A stretch of 64,000 bases of DNA from Curtobacterium sp. MCPF17_052 (GTDB lineage Bacteria > Actinomycetota > Actinomycetes > Actinomycetales > Microbacteriaceae), in the NCBI RefSeq assembly GCF_003234085.1, contig NZ_QKSD01000003.1, positions 204,307 to 268,306 on the forward strand. The letters run 5' to 3'. Below the pieces are notes generated by a model that ran no database searches, was not told the DNA's origin, and saw only the letters and a program-made list of their open reading frames with translations. Shown here one piece after another: positions 1-8,220 of this stretch. The number at the start of each line of letters is the position of its first letter. Position 1 is the stretch's first letter. Made by a program: the position numbers and the translations under genes.

Positions 1-721
1 TGGGGAAGTTGGTCTGGCGGATGAGCAACCAGGTCGATCCCTCCGAGTAGAAGGTGAACGTGGTGTCGACCGGGTATACCTCGTCCGCCCGCGTCATCCG
101 GCACAGCCGACCAGCGCCGCTGTCCGAGCAGGTGTACCCGGTCCGCACGAGGAGGCTCTCGTAGTCCGCGATCGTCTCGGCGGTGTCGGAGCCGAGGTCG
201 ACGCTGAGCCCGCTGACGTCCGCACGCGGGTCCCGCCAGATGCACGAGAGGTCCACGGTCGGCTGGTGGTCTCCGTCACTGCCCGCCTCGCTGCCGGCAG
301 GGTTCTGGAGCGGCGTCGAACCGAACAGCCGGTCGTACTCGGACGCCGGGACGAGCGCCCGGCAGTCCGTCGGCAGCGTGCCCGCACGCGCCACGGGTGT
401 CGGCGTGGGGGTCGGTGTCGGCACGGGGTCCGGCGTCTCCTGGACCGGTGCGGACGCCGGGGTGCTGGGCATCGCCGGTTCGGAAGGGCTCGGGGCAGGA
501 GCCGGTGCCGATGCAGTGAAGGGCTGCGGGATCATCCCGAGGGCCACACCGCCGCTCGTGGCACCGAGGCCGAGCAGGGCGATCACGCCGATGGCGATGC
601 CGGCACGGCGGCCTCGTCGGTGCGGTGCAGGGCGACGGTCCTCGGCGCGGTCGAGGACGGTCTGCTTCATCGAGACGAGCATCCGCTGCAGGTCGTCTCC
701 GGTGGGGGGCTCAGTGTTCAT
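1..721 (-). CDS. Sigma-factor-linked membrane protein, 3' end cut by window edge
   Basis: The frame is open from an ATG at 721 to the left edge, about 240 codons without a stop, so the C-terminus is missing. The cytoplasmic N-terminus has about 45 residues. One membrane segment follows at roughly residues 46-68, then a linker rich in Pro, Thr and Ala, then an outside domain with several Cys (for example DCRAL and SCIWRD). The start lies 11 bp inside the end of the ECF sigma gene, so translation is probably coupled. Position and topology suggest an anti-sigma or sensor partner that holds the sigma factor at the membrane. I see no zinc anti-sigma HxxxCxxC motif, so that role is inference from context. 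Confidence 0.7.
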   Translation of the reverse strand, partial: MNTEPPTGDDLQRMLVSMKQTVLDRAEDRRPAPHRRGRRAGIAIGVIALLGLGATSGGVALGMIPQPFTASAPAPAPSPSEPAMPSTPASAPVQETPDPVPTPTPTPTPVARAGTLPTDCRALVPASEYDRLFGSTPLQNPAGSEAGSDGDHQPTVDLSCIWRDPRADVSGLSVDLGSDTAETIADYESLLVRTGYTCSDSGAGRLCRMTRADEVYPVDTTFTFYSEGSTWLLIRQTNFP

Positions 722-1250
722 CGTGCATCACCGCCTTCTTCAGTCGTGCGCGCGAGCGGGAGACCCGCTGGGTGACGGCCCCGACGCTGAGGCCGAGCAT
801 CTGCGCAGCCTCCGCGTACGAGTGCCCCTCGAGCAGGCAGAGTTCGCAGATGCGCTGGTCCGTCGGGGCCAGGGTCGCGATCTCGTCGCGGACCCAGCGC
901 AGGCGTTCGCGGGCCTCGTCGGCGTCGGGCGGCGTCGGCAGGTCCTCGGGGAGCTCGTCAGCGGCCCCCTTCGCGAGGCGCCGGGACTGGTTGCGTGCGT
1001 GGTTCCGGCACACGACCAGCAACCACGGCAGCAGTGCGCTCGTCGCGAGGTCGAGTTCGCCGCCCTTCTGCCAGAGCGTCAGGAACGTGTCCTGCACGAG
1101 CTCCTCGACGTCCTGCCTGCTGCCGGCCAGTGCCCACGCGTACCGGGTCAGTGTCGGCGCGAACCGGTCGAACGCGTCGGCCAACGCCGTCCGTTCCCCG
1201 CTCGCGAGCCGACGAGTCAATGCTGCGTCGGCTTCGGTGTCCTCTTCCAC
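711..1250 (-). CDS. ECF-type RNA polymerase sigma factor
   Basis: A 179-residue sigma-70 family protein of normal ECF length. Region 2 lies at about residues 25-62, with the motif DVEELVQDTFLTLW that contacts core polymerase and the -10 element. Region 4 lies at about 118-172, with a helix-turn-helix around SYAEAAQMLGLSVGAVTQRV for the -35 element. The GTG start at 1250 is preceded by a good ribosome site (AGAGGGGG, about 6 nt spacing). It overlaps the downstream membrane protein gene by 11 bp, the usual sigma/anti-sigma layout. The target regulon and signal cannot be read from the sequence. Confidence 0.92.
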   Translation of the reverse strand: MEEDTEADAALTRRLASGERTALADAFDRFAPTLTRYAWALAGSRQDVEELVQDTFLTLWQKGGELDLATSALLPWLLVVCRNHARNQSRRLAKGAADELPEDLPTPPDADEARERLRWVRDEIATLAPTDQRICELCLLEGHSYAEAAQMLGLSVGAVTQRVSRSRARLKKAVMHDEH

Positions 1251-1450
1251 GGATGCCCCCTCTCACTACAGAAGTGTCGGGTGCGGGGCGATCCTGACGA
1301 GGACTCCACGAATCGGTGTGTCGAGGTCACGGGCTCCCCCGGCGCCGGCGGTGGCTTCGGGCACGACGGCGTCCTCCGCGGAGCAGCCATGCGCTCGGTC
1401 GCCCTCGCTGTCGCATGAGGCGGTGCGTCTCGACGCCGGGCGGTCGGTGT

Positions 1451-1498
1451 GACGGACGGGAGGCACGGTGTCAGCTGGCACCGTGCCTCCCGTCCGTC
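1451..1498. repeat. GGAGGC-family palindrome, perfect 20-bp arms
   Basis: Two 20-bp arms (GACGGACGGGAGGCACGGTG and its complement) enclose an 8-nt loop. It lies in the 353-bp space between the divergent sigma gene and the SDR gene, where I see no coding sequence. The same core, GGAGGC...GCCTCC around a CAGCTG-like centre, recurs at 13180, 14800, 33308, 54701 and elsewhere. It may act as a bidirectional terminator or be a mobile palindromic element. Confidence 0.75.
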
Positions 1499-1603
1499 GC
1501 TCGTCGCAGACCGTTCCTGGACTGCGGCCGGGGTCCGCCGGGCAGGATCGGCACCGGCGCGGCAGCAGCTGCGCAGCGTTCACCACCCGACAGGAGCCGC
1601 ATC

Positions 1604-2707
1604 ATGACCGACGGATCGCCCGCCGCAGGGACACCAGCAGACAGCAGCGACGTGGTCCTCGTCGTCGGAGCCGGTGGTGTCGTCGGGCGCAGCGTCGTCG
1701 AGCACTTCGCCCGCCGTGGTGTCCGCACCCGTGGGGCCAGCCGTCGCGCTCCGCAGGGGCCCGTGTCCGGGTGGGACCACCTGCCGGTCGACCTGTCCGA
1801 CGCCGAGGCGGCGGTCGACGGACTGCGCCCGGCTGCCGACACGACGCGTCTCGCGTTCGCCGCGTACGTGGAGCACGCGGACCTCGCCGAGCAGATCGCC
1901 CCGAACGTCGCCCTCCTCGAGAACACGCTCGACGCCCTCGACCGTCTCGGCGCTCCGCTCCGGCACGTCACCCTCTACCAGGGGATGAAGTACTACGGGG
2001 CGCACCTCGGGCGCTTCAGGACGCCGGCGAAGGAGGACGACCCGCGCCTGATGGTGCCGAACTTCTACTACGACCAGGAGGACCTGCTCCGCGAGCGCGC
2101 CGCCTCCCGAGGCTTCGCGATGACCGTGCTCCGGCCCGAGGCCGTGATCGGGTACGCGCAGGGCACGCCCATGAACCTGCTCATGGCGATCGGGACGTAC
2201 GTGAGCATGACGAAGGAGCTCGGGCTGCCGCTGCGGTTCCCCGGCGCCCGCACCACGTACGACGGCATCTTCTACCAGATGACGGACGCGGAGCTCCTCG
2301 CACGTGCCACCGACTGGGCCGGCACGACGCCGGCTGCAGCCGGGCAGGCGTTCAACCTCACGAACGGCGACGTGGTGCGGTGGAGCCACCTGTTCGAACG
2401 CCTCGCCGACCACCACGGCCTCGACCTCGCCGAACCCCAGTCGATGGAACTCGCGCAGGTGATGCCCTCTCGAGAGGGCCTGTGGCAGCGGATGGTCGAA
2501 CGGCACGGGTTGGTCGCCACCGCGTACGCGGACCTCGTCGACTGGCGGTTCGCGGACATGATCCTGAACTCGACGTGGGACAACGTCTCGTCGCTGATCA
2601 AGATCCGGCAGGCGGGGTTCGCGGAGTGCCACGACTCGGCGGACCGGCTCGTGGAGCTCCTCGACGACCTCGGTCGGCGGCGGATCCTGCCCGTTCCCGC
2701 GAGGTAG
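1604..2707 (+). CDS. PRISE-like NAD(P)-dependent SDR oxidoreductase
   Basis: A 367-residue atypical short-chain dehydrogenase. The Rossmann entry GAGGVVG lies at about residues 22-28. The segments YQGMKYYGAHLG and NFYYDQEDLL match the progesterone 5-beta-reductase/iridoid synthase (PRISE) family, whose catalytic Lys sits in a KxxYG-type motif followed by FYYxxED. Members reduce activated enones with NADPH; the substrate here is unknown. The ATG at 1604 is chosen because CAGGAG sits 7 nt upstream and the Rossmann fold follows at once; upstream extensions lack family similarity. It is convergent with the LysR gene, with only 8 bp between the stops. It is probably monocistronic. Confidence 0.85.
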   Translation: MTDGSPAAGTPADSSDVVLVVGAGGVVGRSVVEHFARRGVRTRGASRRAPQGPVSGWDHLPVDLSDAEAAVDGLRPAADTTRLAFAAYVEHADLAEQIAPNVALLENTLDALDRLGAPLRHVTLYQGMKYYGAHLGRFRTPAKEDDPRLMVPNFYYDQEDLLRERAASRGFAMTVLRPEAVIGYAQGTPMNLLMAIGTYVSMTKELGLPLRFPGARTTYDGIFYQMTDAELLARATDWAGTTPAAAGQAFNLTNGDVVRWSHLFERLADHHGLDLAEPQSMELAQVMPSREGLWQRMVERHGLVATAYADLVDWRFADMILNSTWDNVSSLIKIRQAGFAECHDSADRLVELLDDLGRRRILPVPAR

Positions 2708-2715
2708 CGGCCCGC

Positions 2716-3657
2716 CTACCCGAGCGGCTCGACGCCGTAGCCGATGACCACCGCTCGCAGCTCGTCCAGGTAGGCCTGCGCCTGCACGGTCAGGGGCACC
2801 GAGGCGTGGGCGATCCACCCGATCTCGATGCGTTCGTCGACGTCGAGCGGGATGGCGACGATCTCCGGGTCGAGGTCGTCACTGATGAGGCCGGTCGAGA
2901 TCGTGTACCCGCCCAGGCCGATCATGAGGTTGAAGATCGTCGCCCGGTCCGAGACGCGGATCTCTCGCTTGCTCGACATCGTCGACAGGATCTCCTCCGC
3001 CAGGTAGAAGGAGTTGTTCGCGCCCTGGTCGAACGTCAGCCGTGGCAGGTCGGCGAGGTCGGCGAGGGTCGCGCGCTCCCGTGACGCGAGCGGATTCCGC
3101 CGGGCGACGAAGATGTGTGGTTGGGCGACGAAGAGCGGGGTGAACACGACGCCGGCGTCACGCATCAGCTTGCCGAGGACCTGGCGGTTGAAGTCGTTGC
3201 GGTAGAGGATGCCCACCTCGCTGCGCAGCGTGCGGACGTCCTCGATGATGTCCCACGTGCGCGTCTCACGGAGCGAGAACTCGTACTCGTCCGCCGCCGC
3301 CGCCTCGACCATCCGGACGAAGGCCTCCACGGCGAACGAGTAGTGCTGCGCCGACACCCCGAGCAGCCGACGCGACGGTTGCCCGCCGACGTAGCGCTGC
3401 TCGAGGAGGGAGACCTGCTCGACGACCTGTCGTGCGTAGCCGAGGAACTCAACGCCGTCGACGGTGAGCACGACCCCCCGGGCCGAGCGGGTGAAGAGCG
3501 GGCGTCCGATCCGCGTCTCGAGGTCCTTCATCGCCGCGGACAGCGTCGGCTGCGCGACGTAGAGCAAGTCGGCTGCCGCGCTGATCGAGCCCTCCGTTGC
3601 GACCTCAATGAAGTACCGGAGCTGTTGCAGGGTGATGTCGTTCGAGACCCGGGCCAT
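2716..3657 (-). CDS. LysR-family transcriptional regulator, probable controller of mesX-mesD
   Basis: A 313-residue LysR-type regulator. The winged helix-turn-helix is at about residues 8-66 (LQQLRYFIEVATEGSISAAA, then AQPTLSAAMKDLE), and the effector-binding periplasmic-protein-like domain runs from about 95 to 300. The gene is transcribed away from mesX with a 118-bp space that holds an inverted repeat (3669-3693) of LysR type. Divergent layout implies control of the methionine synthase pair and of itself, as MetR does for metE in enterobacteria; the ligand is not known. Confidence 0.93.
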   Translation of the reverse strand: MARVSNDITLQQLRYFIEVATEGSISAAADLLYVAQPTLSAAMKDLETRIGRPLFTRSARGVVLTVDGVEFLGYARQVVEQVSLLEQRYVGGQPSRRLLGVSAQHYSFAVEAFVRMVEAAAADEYEFSLRETRTWDIIEDVRTLRSEVGILYRNDFNRQVLGKLMRDAGVVFTPLFVAQPHIFVARRNPLASRERATLADLADLPRLTFDQGANNSFYLAEEILSTMSSKREIRVSDRATIFNLMIGLGGYTISTGLISDDLDPEIVAIPLDVDERIEIGWIAHASVPLTVQAQAYLDELRAVVIGYGVEPLG

Positions 3658-3668
3658 AGGCGCAGGCT

Positions 3669-3693
3669 ATACCGGCGCATAGCGCCTCGGTAT
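3669..3693. promoter_or_regulatory. Candidate LysR operator between the regulator and mesX
   Basis: The segment ATACCGGCGC-ATA-GCGCCTCGGTAT is a near-perfect inverted repeat with ATACC/GGTAT ends and one two-base offset. It starts 12 bp from the LysR start codon and about 83 bp before the mesX start. It has the size and A/T-ended dyad form of a LysR activation site. Confidence 0.55.
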
Positions 3694-3775
3694 TACCTGA
3701 TGACCCGCGCCTGCAGTCATGATCGTGGGACACCTTCCCCGAGCCCCCGGGCACTCGACGTACGGACTGCCGACC

Positions 3776-4768
3776 ATGGCGAACGACCTCACCTTCAGCA
3801 TCACCAGGACACGGTTCGACGAGGACTACTCCCCATCGGACAGCTCCCGGCTGACCACGAACTTCGCCAACCTGGCGCGCGGCGAGCACCGCCAGCAGAA
3901 CCTCCGCACCGCCCTCGACATGATCGACCGGCGCTGCAACGACCTCGCTGCCTCGGCCGGCTCGGCCGGCTCGGCCGGTGATCGATACCGCGTCGAGCTC
4001 GACATCGTCTCGGCCACGGCGCTCTTCGTCGACCAGGGTTCGTCCGGCGAGTTCCCCCTGCTCGAGATGCTCGACGTCACGATCGTCGATCAGCACACCG
4101 GCGAGCGCCACCAGGGGATCCTGGGGAACAACTTCTCCTCGTACCTGCGCGACTACGACTTCGCCGTGCTGCTGCCGTCGCTCGACAAGAGCGCTGGCAT
4201 CCCTTCGGACTTCGGCGAGCTGCACGGGCAGCTCTTCCAGCGCTTCCTCGAGTCCGATGCCTTCCGGTCGCAGTTCGATGCCGAGCCCGTGGTCTGCATC
4301 AGCGTCTCCACGAGCCAGACCTACCGGCAGACGGAGTACGTCCACCCGGTCCTCGGGGCCGAGTACGACCACGAGCACTCGTCGCTCACCGACGACTACT
4401 TCGGTCGGATGGGCATGCAGGTTCGGTACTTCATGCCCGCTGGCGGGAAGGCGCCGCTCGCCTTCTACACGCGCGGCGACCTGGTCAACGACTACTCGGA
4501 CCTGCAGCTCATCGGCACGATCAGCACCATGGAGACGTTCCAGAAGATCTACCGACCGGAGATCTACAACGCGAACACGGCCGCGCCGAGCACCTACCGC
4601 CCGAGCCTCGCGCACACGGACTACTCGGTGCCCTCCGTCTCCTACGACCGCGAGGAACGGAGCCGCCTCGCGATCACCCAGGGCCGGTACACCGAGGAGC
4701 ACCTCGTCACGCCGCACCGAGCACTCCTCGAGCGTTGGGCCACCCGCGCCGCCGTCCCTTCCCTCTGA
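3776..4768 (+). CDS. mesX: MesX (DUF1852), partner of the MesD methionine synthase
   Basis: A 330-residue DUF1852 protein. The N-terminal part (DEDYSPSDSSRLTTNFANLARGE) is typical of the family. Published work on folate-independent methionine synthases found that MesD needs MesX and oxygen to make methionine from homocysteine; the exact chemistry of MesX is unresolved and it has been called a putative oxygenase. The ATG at 3776 is chosen because family members begin directly before the FTFxI-like strand seen here; an ATG at 3719 would add 19 unrelated residues. The gene sits 32 bp ahead of mesD, so they form an operon. An Ala/Gly/Ser stretch at about residues 60-66 looks like a local slippage expansion. 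Confidence 0.9.
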   Translation: MANDLTFSITRTRFDEDYSPSDSSRLTTNFANLARGEHRQQNLRTALDMIDRRCNDLAASAGSAGSAGDRYRVELDIVSATALFVDQGSSGEFPLLEMLDVTIVDQHTGERHQGILGNNFSSYLRDYDFAVLLPSLDKSAGIPSDFGELHGQLFQRFLESDAFRSQFDAEPVVCISVSTSQTYRQTEYVHPVLGAEYDHEHSSLTDDYFGRMGMQVRYFMPAGGKAPLAFYTRGDLVNDYSDLQLIGTISTMETFQKIYRPEIYNANTAAPSTYRPSLAHTDYSVPSVSYDREERSRLAITQGRYTEEHLVTPHRALLERWATRAAVPSL

Positions 4769-4800
4769 CCGACACCCCACCCGACAGGAACCACCTGCAC

Positions 4801-5850
4801 ATGAGCACCCTCCTGCCCACCGCGATCGTCGGCAGCCTGCCGAAACCCTCGTGGCTCGCCGAGCCCGAGCGACTCTGGTCCCCCTGGCTGCTCGAGGGGG
4901 CAGCACTGACCGAGGGCAAGCAGGACGCACTCCGAGCCGCTGTCCATGAGCAGGAGCGGCACGGCCTCGACATCGTCAGCGACGGCGAGCAGACGCGCCA
5001 GCACTTCGTCACGACGTTCATCGAGCACCTGGACGGCGTTGACCTCGAGCGCAAGGAGACCGTCCGCATCCGTGACCGGTACGACGCGGCCGTCCCCACC
5101 GTCGTCGGTGCCGTCAGCCGCCGGGCGCCCGTGTTCGTGGACGACGCTCGCTTCCTGCGCGCCCAGACCGACCGCCCGATCAAGTGGGCGCTCCCCGGCC
5201 CGATGACCATGATCGACACGCTCTCTGACCAGCACTACAAGAGCCGCGAGAAGCTGGCGTGGGAGTTCGCCACGATCTTGAACCAAGAAGCCCGGGAGCT
5301 CGAAGCCGCCGGCGTCGACGTCATCCAGTTCGACGAGCCTGCCTTCACCGTCTTCCACGACGAGGTGCAGGACTGGGGCGTGGCCGCACTCGAACGCGCC
5401 GCCGAGGGCCTCCGCGCGCAGACCGCCGTGCACATCTGTTACGGCTACGGGATCGAAGCCAACAACAACTGGAAGGCGACGCTCGGGGCGGAGTGGCGGC
5501 AGTACGAGCAGTCGTTCCCGCTCCTGCAGCAGTCATCCATCGACATCATCTCGCTCGAGAGCATCCACTCCAAGGTCCCGCTCGAGCTCGTCGAGCTGAT
5601 CCGCGGGAAGAAGGTCATGCTCGGGGCCATCGACGTCGCGACCGAGACCGTGGAGACCCCGGAGGAGGTCGCGGAGGTCCTCCGTCGTGCCCTGGAGTTC
5701 GTCGACGCGGACAAGCTCATCCCGAGCTCCAACTGCGGAATGGCTCCCCTGGCGCGGGGTGCCGCGCTGGACAAGCTCGGCGCGCTGGCGGCGGGGGCGG
5801 CCATCGTCCGAGCTGAGCTCGTCGGCACCGCCGTCCCGTCCGAGCGCTAG
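4801..5850 (+). CDS. mesD: MesD, folate-independent core methionine synthase
   Basis: A 349-residue protein with only the C-terminal (catalytic) half of a MetE-like cobalamin-independent methionine synthase. The zinc and homocysteine site elements are visible: VHICYG near residue 215, ESIHSK near 258 and SSNCGMAPL near 308, which carries the zinc Cys. It lacks the N-terminal folate-binding half of MetE, as expected for the MesA-D families. Adjacency to DUF1852 identifies the MesD subtype, which requires MesX. Three truncated copies of this gene's 3' end lie downstream at 9269, 13338 and 15521; this is the only intact copy. Confidence 0.92.
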   Translation: MSTLLPTAIVGSLPKPSWLAEPERLWSPWLLEGAALTEGKQDALRAAVHEQERHGLDIVSDGEQTRQHFVTTFIEHLDGVDLERKETVRIRDRYDAAVPTVVGAVSRRAPVFVDDARFLRAQTDRPIKWALPGPMTMIDTLSDQHYKSREKLAWEFATILNQEARELEAAGVDVIQFDEPAFTVFHDEVQDWGVAALERAAEGLRAQTAVHICYGYGIEANNNWKATLGAEWRQYEQSFPLLQQSSIDIISLESIHSKVPLELVELIRGKKVMLGAIDVATETVETPEEVAEVLRRALEFVDADKLIPSSNCGMAPLARGAALDKLGALAAGAAIVRAELVGTAVPSER

Positions 5851-5863
5851 ACGACACCAGCTG

Positions 5864-5901
5864 CAGGGCGGCTCACCTCCGGAAGGAGGCGAGCCGCCCT
5901 G
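5864..5901. terminator. Hairpin after mesD
   Basis: CAGGGCGGCTC pairs with GAGCCGCCCTG, and the inner CCTCC-GGAA-GGAGG extends the stem, giving a strong hairpin 13 bp after the mesD stop. Only a short T-containing tail follows (GTTCG). A decayed copy follows the mesD fragment at 9717-9775. Confidence 0.7.
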
Positions 5902-6051
5902 TTCGTCGCGTCCGCAAGGTGCTCGGCACTTGATCCGGCCTGGAGGCTCGGCTGCCGTCCGACCGACAGGTCGCCTTGGTACCGGCGTCACTCGTCTACT
6001 GAATGCTGACCGACGGACCGACAGGGCCAGCAGCGTGGAGCACGAAGCTGC

Positions 6052-6366
6052 CTACCGAATTGCTCGATGCGCAGCGGCGACGCTCCAGAACGCTCCCGCA
6101 AGCAGCACGGCGGCGCAGAGGATCACCGCGGACACGTCGTTCGTCCGCCCCGTCACAGCTGCGGCCATCCCGAGCGCGATGACGCCGCCGGCAGCAACAC
6201 TGGTGGGCAGCACAGCAGCCTGATGCCCTCGGCGCCAGGTTGCCGCGTCGTGCATCGTCGCTCGCGTCCGAACACCGACGAACGAATTCCGGCCGATCAC
6301 ACCGCGCGCGGGCAACACGGCGAAGGCGATGGTCAACACCGCAGCAACCATCTCGACGAAAACCAT
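6052..6366 (-). CDS. SdpI-family membrane protein, probable immunity protein
   Basis: A 104-residue membrane protein with three predicted membrane spans (about 1-22, 52-73 and 79-100). The central loop NSFVGVRTRATMHDAATWRRGHQAA matches the SdpI signature (G-[IV]-R-T ... W ... H/A) that defines this family. In Bacillus subtilis SdpI gives immunity to the SdpC peptide and also signals through SdpR. Here the gene is last in an operon with SdpB-like and SdpA-like genes, 53 bp after the hydrolase gene. The ATG at 6366 is chosen over an upstream start at 6708 because that extension would run antiparallel through the hydrolase gene in another frame. No SdpR-like repressor is adjacent. Confidence 0.82.
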   Translation of the reverse strand: MVFVEMVAAVLTIAFAVLPARGVIGRNSFVGVRTRATMHDAATWRRGHQAAVLPTSVAAGGVIALGMAAAVTGRTNDVSAVILCAAVLLAGAFWSVAAAHRAIR

Positions 6367-6419
6367 TTGCTGTCTCACTTTCTCATGGGGGAAGGAACCA
6401 GTACGGAACTGGCGGGACT

Positions 6420-7253
6420 TCACCGCCGCGCCTCCTGCTCGATGAGCGCCGTGGCGATCGTGTCGGCCGCATGGGGAGCCTTGGCGAGCGTGTGGACCGC
6501 GGCGGTGACTCCCGCAGCGTTGGCGATGACCGCTCCTGCCGCCCGCACCTCGCCGTTGATCCAGGTCGATGCCCCTTCTCGCTGCCAGCTCACCGTACGA
6601 GCGGGCCCAGCACCAGGCTCGAGCGCCCAGTCGGCATAGCGACAGAGATCGTCGAACGTGGACCAGACGCCCCCAGCAGCCGCGAACGACGATTCCCCGA
6701 GCACCCACGGCTTGATCGGACGACCGAAGAGCCTCGGCACCACGCGCTCTGACAGAGCAGGCACGAGCGCCGCCGTGCTGACCCCCGCCGGTTCGAGAAC
6801 CTGCTGGCGCACGGCGGCGAACCAGTCGCCGTGAACGGCGTCGAGCACGGCGCCGAGGAGCGCGTACCCGAGGTTCGAGTACACGAACCGGCCGCGGGGT
6901 GCGACTGGTACCGCGGCCGCCAGCTCCAGGGGAACGCCGACGGCCTTTCGGTACGGGTCGCGAAACAGGCTGTCGCGGATCGCGGCCGGAAGCCGCGGCA
7001 ACCCGGAGGTGTGGTGGACGAGGTCAGCAACGGTCATCTCGGCGTCGGGCACACCGGGGAGGTAGTGCACGACCGGCCGCTCGACCTCGAGGGTGAGCCA
7101 GGCCGTCGTGCCCACGAGTCCTTTCGTGATGCTCCCCCACTCGAGCAGCGAAGCGGTGGCGTACGGCCCGCGGGGCTCACGGAGCGTTTTCCAGCCATCG
7201 CCGGCGCGAAGACTTGCGCGCCAGTGCCCAGAGCTCTCAAGCGGATTCCGCAC
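6420..7253 (-). CDS. Beta-lactamase-fold serine hydrolase in Sdp-like operon
   Basis: A 277-residue serine hydrolase of the class C beta-lactamase/penicillin-binding-protein fold. The nucleophile motif is SITK at residues 41-44, HTSGLP follows at 81-86, and the second motif YSN is at 125-127. The usual third motif (HxG or KTG) is not clear; TWINGEV occupies that part. No signal peptide or membrane segment is visible, and at 277 residues it is short for the family, so it may act in the cytoplasm. The start overlaps the HTTM gene by 17 bp, so it is in the same transcript. Bacillus sdp operons have no such gene. It could process or modify the peptide, or be a passenger; its role is unknown. Confidence 0.8.
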   Translation of the reverse strand: MRNPLESSGHWRASLRAGDGWKTLREPRGPYATASLLEWGSITKGLVGTTAWLTLEVERPVVHYLPGVPDAEMTVADLVHHTSGLPRLPAAIRDSLFRDPYRKAVGVPLELAAAVPVAPRGRFVYSNLGYALLGAVLDAVHGDWFAAVRQQVLEPAGVSTAALVPALSERVVPRLFGRPIKPWVLGESSFAAAGGVWSTFDDLCRYADWALEPGAGPARTVSWQREGASTWINGEVRAAGAVIANAAGVTAAVHTLAKAPHAADTIATALIEQEARR

Positions 7254-8220
7254 TGTGTCCCTCTCTCTGCAGACGGGCCGAGATGCGGGCGGCAGCGCCG
7301 TCCCACAACGACCGAGCGCGGCGCTGGAGACCGACGACGTGGGCGTTCACGAAGAGCAGATCAAACGCGGCCATCACGAGGGCGAACGACGTCAGCCCCA
7401 TGAGCAGGGCAATCGCCAGGTGGAAAGTGAGCATCGCCGTCACTGCGACGGGCCTCCCTGCACGGAAGAAGACGAGGACGGGGAAGAACACCGAAGTGAG
7501 GACAGTGACGTACGCACCGATGACCATCAGCCAATCGGACTGCACGAGCAACGGGGTGATCCCCGGGAGGAAGAACTCCGGCACGTTGAGGATGTAGTAC
7601 AGGGCCGTGCCGTCTTGCCAGAGCTCACCCTGCACCTTGTACAACCCAGCCATGAGGTAGACGACCGTCACCTGGGTCACCAGGAGCAGGAGTCCCGTGT
7701 TGTTGAGGACCGACGCGAACGGGCCTGCCTCACGATTTCGACGTCCTTTGACGATGGTGAACGCCGAGTAGCACCTGGTCAGCAAGAGGAAGAGCACTGC
7801 TGACGCGGCCAAGGCATCGCCACCGTCCATGAACGCCGGGTTCGCCATGTAGAGCGACCAGAGGAGCACGTAGTGCGCAGCGAGGACCGGACGGCCACCC
7901 ACGCCGAGCGTGACAAGCAGCGCGACCACCAGGCCGATGTGAAAGACGACCTCGAAGAACACCGCCGACTCCGACGCTGCGTAGAGGCTCCAGGTCCCGA
8001 TACCGGCCGTGTAATCGCGGATGCCTTCGAGTCCGTAGACACCGTCCGGACCGAAGAACGTTGATCGCCCCGCGTACTGCCTGATGTACAGCGCCGCCGA
8101 CACCACACCGATGACCGCCCTGAGCAGGCTCAGGGCGGTGGTCGCACGAGGCGCGTCCACCATCCAGTCGGCAACGGCACGGATTCGGGAACCAAGCGTG
8201 CGGGTCACAAGGGGATCCAT
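7237..8220 (-). CDS. HTTM-domain membrane protein, SdpB-like
   Basis: A 327-residue polytopic membrane protein with about 7-8 spans and the horizontally transferred transmembrane (HTTM) domain, the fold of vitamin-K-dependent gamma-carboxylase and of Bacillus SdpB. SdpB is needed to mature the SdpC toxin. Typical features are the loop with GPDGVYGLEG after span 1 and the AGLYKVQGELWQDGTALYYI region, in which a Lys/Trp-rich outer loop is conserved in HTTM proteins. The ATG at 8220 is chosen: it overlaps the DUF5819 stop by 16 bp, and the first residues run directly into the family start. A further in-frame start at 8277 lies deep inside the upstream gene. Confidence 0.85.
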   Translation of the reverse strand: MDPLVTRTLGSRIRAVADWMVDAPRATTALSLLRAVIGVVSAALYIRQYAGRSTFFGPDGVYGLEGIRDYTAGIGTWSLYAASESAVFFEVVFHIGLVVALLVTLGVGGRPVLAAHYVLLWSLYMANPAFMDGGDALAASAVLFLLLTRCYSAFTIVKGRRNREAGPFASVLNNTGLLLLVTQVTVVYLMAGLYKVQGELWQDGTALYYILNVPEFFLPGITPLLVQSDWLMVIGAYVTVLTSVFFPVLVFFRAGRPVAVTAMLTFHLAIALLMGLTSFALVMAAFDLLFVNAHVVGLQRRARSLWDGAAARISARLQREGHSAESA

